From Sciurus carolinensis (taxonomy: Eukaryota > Chordata > Mammalia > Rodentia > Sciuridae), in NCBI RefSeq assembly GCF_902686445.1, contig NC_062213.1:138592491-138656490 (forward strand): a stretch of 64,000 nt of DNA. Direction: 5' to 3'. Position numbers and translations under genes: made by a program. This document shows positions 58,977-64,000 of the stretch, piece by piece (positions within the stretch are counted from its first letter, which is position 1; each line of letters opens with the position of its first letter). Under the pieces are notes generated by a model that saw only the letters and a list, made by a program, of their open reading frames with translations, was not told where the DNA came from and made no database searches.

Positions 58977-60581
58977 GGAAAGCATATTAATTCCCAAGTG
59001 TTTAGAGTTTTGCTGTTATTTATGCTGTTGGTTTCTAGTTTAATTTCATTCAGTCAGAGAACATACTCTACATGGTTTAATTTCTTTTGAACTTACCTTT
59101 GTATGTTTTATGAGCCACAGTAGTGCATGTTGGTGAAAACTCTGTAGGCTCTTTAAAGAATATGAGTTCTATTTTTGAGTACAGTGTTCCAATGTCAGTC
59201 AGATGCTACTGGTTGATGGTGTTGCTCAGATTTCCTGTATTCTTGCTGATAGTTTTGTCTAGTAGTACTACAATAGCTGAGAGTCGGGTATTGAAATTCA
59301 CACCTACATATGTAAATTTTTAAATATTTTTTTTAGGTATATCAGTTTTTGGTTTGTGTATTTTGAAACTCTATTGTTTGGCACATACACATTTAGGATG
59401 GCTTTACTTTCTTTGTCAGTTGAGCTTTTTATTATTTTGTAATGGCCCTTCTTGCCCATAATAATTTTCTTTGCTTTGAATTCTGCTTTAGATGTATCAA
59501 TAAAGATACTTTGCTTTATAAAATTCATGACTGTATGATATATTTTTTCTATCCTTTGATTTTCAACACACTTATGACATTATGGGTGAAAACTGAGTTT
59601 TGTAGACAACATGTAATTAGTTTATATTTTTAAAATTCACTCTGCTGATCTCTCTTTTAAGTGATGTATTTATACCAGTTACATTTAAAGTAATTATTGA
59701 TATGCCAAGTTTTCCCTTTTCCTCCTATTTTTTGTGTGTTTTATCTAAGTTTATTTTTCTTGCCTTTCTGTGGGTTACTTGAACATTTTTTAGAGTTGCA
59801 TTTTGATTTATTTATGATTTTTTTGTTATATCACTTTTTTATATGGGTTTCTTGGTGGGTGCTTTTATATGTTTGTCACAGCCTACTGTAGACATTTAAC
59901 CATGATATAGAAAACTGTACTTCCATTTAGGTTCTTTTACCCTCTCCACTTTTTAAATATAATGAAGTGTTTCCTCTGCATACATTGACTACTGTAACAG
60001 TGTGACATGTTGCTTTTCCTGAAAAAAATGATTATAGAATTTTATGAGGTTAGTGACAGGCTATTATGTGTACTTCTGTTTTCTACCTTTTCTGTTATTC
60101 TCTTTTCCTTTTTGAAGGCCCCAGTCTTCTGTTATCATTTTCTTTGTATTAGAAGGTTTTCTTAAGACTTTCTTTCAAGTTAGGTGTGCTATTAATAAAT
60201 TATTAGTTTTCCTTTGTCTAGAATGCCTTTTCTGTCTTTCATTTCTGAATGTCAGTTTTGCCAGATATAGTGGATAGGGTTAGTAAGTAAGTATTTTCTT
60301 TTAGCACTTGAGAAATGGGCCCCTGTTTCTGGCTTCTACAGTTTCAGATGAGAAATTTGTTGTTAACTTACAAATAATATTGTCATTCATGTTACTGTTT
60401 TTAAGATTTTTTCTGTCTTTAGTTTTCATAAATATGATTTTGATATGTCTTAGTATATGGGATTCACTTAGTTTCTTAAATCTGGAGACTTGTCTTGACA
60501 AACTTAGGGAGTTTTCAATCACTATTTCTTCAAATGCTTTGTTACTCTCTATTCTTTCTCTTAATTACTAATAACATTAGA

Positions 60582-60720
60582 TTTTTTTTAAAAAATGGTT
60601 TTAGTTGTAGATGGATACAATACCTTTATTTTATCTGTTTATTTTTATGTGGTGCTGAGGATCAAACTCAGTGCCTCATACATGCTTGGCAAGTGCTCTA
60701 CCACTGAGCTACCCAGCCTG
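60582..60720 (-). mobile_element. ID-type SINE, perfect TSD
   Basis: GTTTTAGTTGTAGATGGATACAATACC, TTATTTTTATGTGGTGCTGAGGATC, GCTCTACCACTGAGCTACC. Perfect duplication ATAACATTAGA at 60,571-60,581 and 60,721-60,731. Confidence 0.95.
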
Positions 60721-61689
60721 ATAACATTAGAGTTTTTGTTATTGTCACTTAGATCTTGGAGGCTTTCCCAGCCTTCTTTCTCTCTGTTGTTGAGTTTAAT
60801 AAATTTCATTAATCTTTCCCAAGCTCAGTGGTTCTGTTCTCAGTCCTTACCACTTTAGTATTGATACCATTCAGCAAGTTTTTAATTTTAGCAGTTATAT
60901 TTTTTGAGCTCTTTGGTTTCCATTTGATCCTTTTTCATAACTTTTATTTCATTGCTGGTGTTTTATGTTTTTTCATTTGTTTCAAGAGAACTAAAAAATT
61001 GATCATTGAGGCATCTTAAAAAAAAGTTGCTTTAAAATTCTGGTTAACTCTAGTATCTGATTATATTGGGATTATTCCAGTATGATGCCAGTATCTGATA
61101 TATCTTGATGCTGGCATCAGTTGATGGTCTATTTTCATTCAGTTTGTGATTTTCCTGAATTTTGGTGTGACAAATGAATTTTGATGGTACCCTTGGCATT
61201 TTAGTTGTTATGTTGGGAGACTCTTAGTCCTATTTAACTCGACTCTTTTAGCAGGCGGTCACCCTATTTAGGTTTGGTGTGTAGGTTCTGTCCTATCTTT
61301 TCATGCTTTCCGGAGCCATTGCCTCATGACTCTGGGTGGAGGAAGGAGAGACAAAAGTCTCTGCTGACACTTTCCAAGCTAGTGAATCAGACTGTCTGAA
61401 GTCATTTTCCTTGTGAAGTGGAGGTACAGGTTCCGTTAGAAGGCTTTTTTTGTGGATGCCTGTTGGTATTCATGGGTGGAAGATTCTGTGATGCTCTGGG
61501 GAATCTGTGATAAACAGAAAACCCAGGGAACTCACCACATTGTTGTTTCTTACATCCTGAAGTTCCTAAGGCTAGAATGCCTTCTTACTTTCACATTTCA
61601 GAGTCCTTTCATTGTTTTATGATGGGTAATTTCCAGGGTAGTCAGTTGTATATAAAAAGCAGGACCAGAAAAAATTAAATCTATTACAG

Positions 61690-62235
61690 TTTGTTTCAGA
61701 ATCAGTATACATGGTTTTTAATGTGCTGTTTTACTCACAGCAAAGTATGCACAGAGCATTTCTGCTGTACATCAAAGTTTGATGACTGTCTGAAGAAAAT
61801 CACTTGTGTGATGTTTTTAGATGCTTTTGAAATACCATACCATTTTTACTTGAAAGAAAGACTAGCATAAAACAGGTTTTTTTTTTTTTTCAGATTTTGG
61901 TGTTTGGCAGTCATTTTTCATGAAAATGAAATGAGCCTATCACTTCAAGGAAAATCAGTGTTTGTTGCAAATGACAAAATTTGTGTTTATAAGAAAAAAG
62001 TCAGAATTTTGGAAACTTTAATCCACCACTGTGAGCTTTTCTTCTTCCCAGTACCTAAATATGCTTTCGATGAAATCATTTAGTGTTTTTTGAATACTGT
62101 ATAATGAAATGTATCAACATTTGGAAGATCTGCATGGCTGAGCAAACCAGTATTTTGTAATGACTAATTCTCTATGTTTCAGAATGATGAACAGGTAAAA
62201 CTTTTATTCAAAGTATAATATAGATCACTGAATTT
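61690..62235 (+). pseudogene. hAT/ZBED-type transposase-like remnant
   Basis: The plus-strand translation from about 61,894 to 62,084 is open for over 60 codons and includes MSLSLQGKSVFVANDKI and a Leu-Glu-Thr-Leu-Ile-His-His-Cys-Glu-Leu stretch. This matches the region of the hAT-derived SCAND3/FAM200/ZBED5-like proteins that follows the catalytic core. Upstream blocks (GAGCATTTCTGCTGTACATC, ATTTTTACTTGAAAGAAAG) and downstream ones (ATGAAATGTATCAACATTTGG, AAGATCTGCATGGCTGAGC) continue the same protein in order. A T run at 61,877-61,891, frameshifts and a stop at 62,082 break it. It is either a decayed hAT transposon copy or a retrocopy of a domesticated gene. Both ends are cut off by L1s. 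Confidence 0.72.
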
Positions 62236-62239
62236 TTAA

Positions 62240-63860
62240 AGTTATTATATTTCATTGACAAATTACAATAGTACATATTTTTATGTTTTGATATGTATAT
62301 CTAATGTGACATGATTAAATGAAGTCAGTTAATATGTCCATCATGTCACTTACCTGTCATTTTATGGTGAGATGTTTGAAATGTACTCTTTTAGTTATTT
62401 TAAGACATATAATACAGTTATGTGTTGTATAATGATGTTTCAGACAATTGATGATAGTCCCATAAGATTATAATGGAACTGAAAAAGTTCTGTTGTCCAG
62501 TTTTTCTATTCTATCTTTACATGTGTTCAATACATGAATACTTACTATTGTGTTACAGTTGCCTGCAGTAGTCAGTACAGTAACGTGCTATACCAGTTTG
62601 TAGTTTAGGAGCAATAGTCTATACTTTATAACCTAGATGTATAGTAGTCTACACCTACTAAGTACATTCCATGATGTTTGTTCACTGACAGAATTGCTTA
62701 ACAATGATTTCTCAGAACATATCCCTGCTGTTAAGTGTCACATCACTATACTTTATTGTAGACTACAGTCACTTTTCCATGTTAAGCTCAAAATCCATTC
62801 TTCCTGCCATTCAGAAATTTTGTGCCTTTTGACCTACAGTTCATCATGTTTGCCCCAATCTCAGCTTCTGGTAAGCATCATTCTACTTTTAATGAGTTCA
62901 ACTTTATTAGATGTCATATGTAAATAAGATTATTATTTATCCTCCGTGTCTGGCTTATTTCACTTAGCATAATGTCCTCTAGATACATACATGTTGTCAC
63001 AAGTGACAGAATCTCCTCTTTTAAAGGGTGAATAGTTTTCCATAGTGTACACACACACATACACATCCCATATTTTCTTTACCCATTCGTTTGTTGGTAA
63101 GACACCTAGCTTGTTTCCATATCTTGGAAGTTGTGAATACTGCTCCATTGCTGCAATGAATCCAGGAGTGAAGATATCCCTTCAACCTAATGATCTCAGT
63201 TCCTCCGGATATCTAGATGTACACCCAGAAGTGGGATCACTGCTTATGTGGTAGTTCTGTTTTTAGTTTTTTTAGGAGCCTCCATATTGTCTCCCATAAT
63301 GGTTGTATTAATTTACATTCCCACCAACAGAGTGTAAGAATTTCTTTTTCTCCACATCTTCTCTAGTACTTGGTACCTTTTGTCTTTTTGGTACTGGCCA
63401 TTCTAACAGATATAAAGTGATGTCTCACAGTGGTTTTTGTGTGCTTTCCCTGATAATTGGTGATGCTGAACAGCTTTTCATATGTCAGCTGTCCATTTGT
63501 ATTTCTTCTTTTGATAAATGACTTTTCATTCTTTCCCCCTTTTTTTCATCAGATTATTTGCTTTCTTGCTATTGAAGTTTTTGAATTCTTCATATATTTT
63601 GGATATTAACCCCCTTATCAGATGGGTGGTTTGTAAATATTTTCTCCTATTTTGTTGTCTCTTCGCTCTGTTGATTGTTTCCTTTTCTGTACACATAAGT
63701 TTTTTAATTTGATACCATTCTATTTTTGCTTTTGTTGCTAGTGCTTTGAGGATCATATCCAAAAATTCATTGCCCAAGTCAGTGGCAAGAAGCTTTCCCC
63801 CTATGTTTTCTTCTAGAAGTTTTACAGTTTCTTTCTTTTCTTTTTTTTTTTTTTTCAAAG
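62240..63860 (-). mobile_element. Old L1 3' half, minus strand
   Basis: It reads as reverse-complement L1: 3' UTR (CAATAGTACATATTTTTATG, CTCTTTTAGTTATTTTAAGAC), then ORF2 3' end (ACTTAGCATAATGTCCTCTAG, CCCAGAAGTGGGATCACTG, TTTACATTCCCACCAACAGAG, TGTCCATTTGTATTTC, AACCCCCTTATCAGATGGG). Minus-strand frames at 62,960-63,148 and 63,526-63,858 are ORF2 remnants. It ends at a T run. A DNA transposon is nested at 62,405-62,760. Confidence 0.88.
62405..62760 (+). mobile_element. DNA transposon (Tigger-type MITE) nested in L1
   Basis: ACAGTTATGTGTTGTATAATG, TAGTCCCATAAGATTATAATGG, TTGTGTTACAGTTGCC, GTCAGTACAGTAACGTGC, TTTCTCAGAACATATCCCTGCTG. The ends are imperfect inverted repeats: CAGTTATGTGTTGTATAATG against the reverse complement of the right end, TAGTGATGTGACACTTAACAG. 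This is the pattern of non-autonomous mariner/Tigger-class elements; the family name is uncertain. Confidence 0.72.
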
Positions 63861-64000
63861 AAAAGCTAGAGAGCGTTTAACTTCCTTTTTGTGGAAAAAG
63901 TAGCAGAATGCTTTAATGTTTTATAGTGTCACCTTTAAACAGATTAGGATCTGCTTATTATCTTCCAAAAATGCATTTAAATTCCAATTCCAGTATGAAG
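63861..64000. other. Window end, nothing recognised
   Basis: Unique AT-rich sequence after the L1. No supported content. Confidence 0.4.

Larger units (their letters stand above)
55080..61650 (-). mobile_element. Long old L1 (L1M-type), minus strand
   Basis: From 55,080 the plus strand reads as the reverse complement of L1 from the 3' UTR through ORF2: GCACCTTTTTGTATGCTAATTG, GTTAACCCCTTATCAG, AAGTGGTGAGGGTGCC, CATTCAGTCAGAGAACATACTC, TAATGGCCCTTCTTGCCC, GATTCACTTAGTTTCTTAAATC, CATTTGTTTCAAGAGAACT. It continues to the 5' region near 61,650. Remnant ORF2 frame: minus 55,378-55,791 (137 codons). About 5.8 kb is L1 once the nested SINEs and MITE are removed, so it may be near full length. All frames are broken. 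Confidence 0.82.

Noticed and set aside
1..64000. Search for a new multi-gene system
   Set aside because: The window is dominated by known classes of mammalian interspersed repeats with one promoter-like island. Nothing supports a clustered novel system.

Overview
Nuclear DNA of a mammal, almost certainly a squirrel-family rodent (Sciuridae). The lineage call rests on the SINEs: most are a 7SL-derived B1 monomer joined to a tRNA-derived ID unit, plus single tRNA-Ala-like ID units and an ID variant with an ATAAATAAAATA-type tail. Several still have clean target-site duplications. This B1+ID dimer is known from squirrel-related rodents. Ancient mammal-wide repeats (MIR, L2-like, L1M-type L1, MaLR and ERV-L retroviral elements, Tigger DNA transposons) fill much of the rest. 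I found no tRNA or rRNA gene, no CRISPR array and no convincing internal coding exon.

Layout. 1-9,600: LTR-like fragments, three copies of one interspersed repeat (two + and one -, so one pair is inverted), many SINEs, and an AT-rich tract at 2,850-6,060 that reads like a minus-strand 3' UTR. 10,726-13,869: a MaLR provirus with both LTRs and internal sequence, carrying a nested L1 and an ID SINE. 14,941-17,000: a second LTR plus MaLR-like internal sequence. 17,050-20,480: a decayed ERV-L pol region on the minus strand in the order RT, RNase H, integrase, dUTPase, split by a Tigger-type MITE. 20,930-29,945: minus-strand MaLR LTRs, MIRs, a CR1/L3-like fragment, and an L1 3' end with a clean twin-priming inversion (26,713-27,642). 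29,946-38,130: largely unique sequence with a few SINEs. 38,130-42,190: an old plus-strand L1 interrupted by SINEs and a MaLR LTR.

The only gene-like structure is a CpG island at about 45,690-46,720. It has no TATA box, it contains GC boxes, and it holds a consensus splice donor at 46,402. It is best read as the promoter and first exon of a plus-strand gene whose later exons lie outside the window or went unrecognised. Sequence 3' of it (46,720-64,000) would then be mostly first intron, filled with MIRs, L1s, an internally deleted Tigger (54,303-54,954), a long minus-strand L1 (55,080-61,650) with nested SINEs and MITE, a fragment coding for a decayed hAT/ZBED-type transposase-like protein (61,690-62,235), and another minus-strand L1 (62,240-63,860).

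Limits: repeat family names come from recognising consensus-like patterns by eye, without alignment. Boundaries are usually good to 5-30 bases, better where a target-site duplication is quoted. Predicted open frames elsewhere are short, lack splice context or family resemblance, and mostly fall in repeats, so they are not listed as genes. I found no sign of a previously undescribed biological system. The most useful leads are the orphan CpG-island promoter and the unusual repeat structures.
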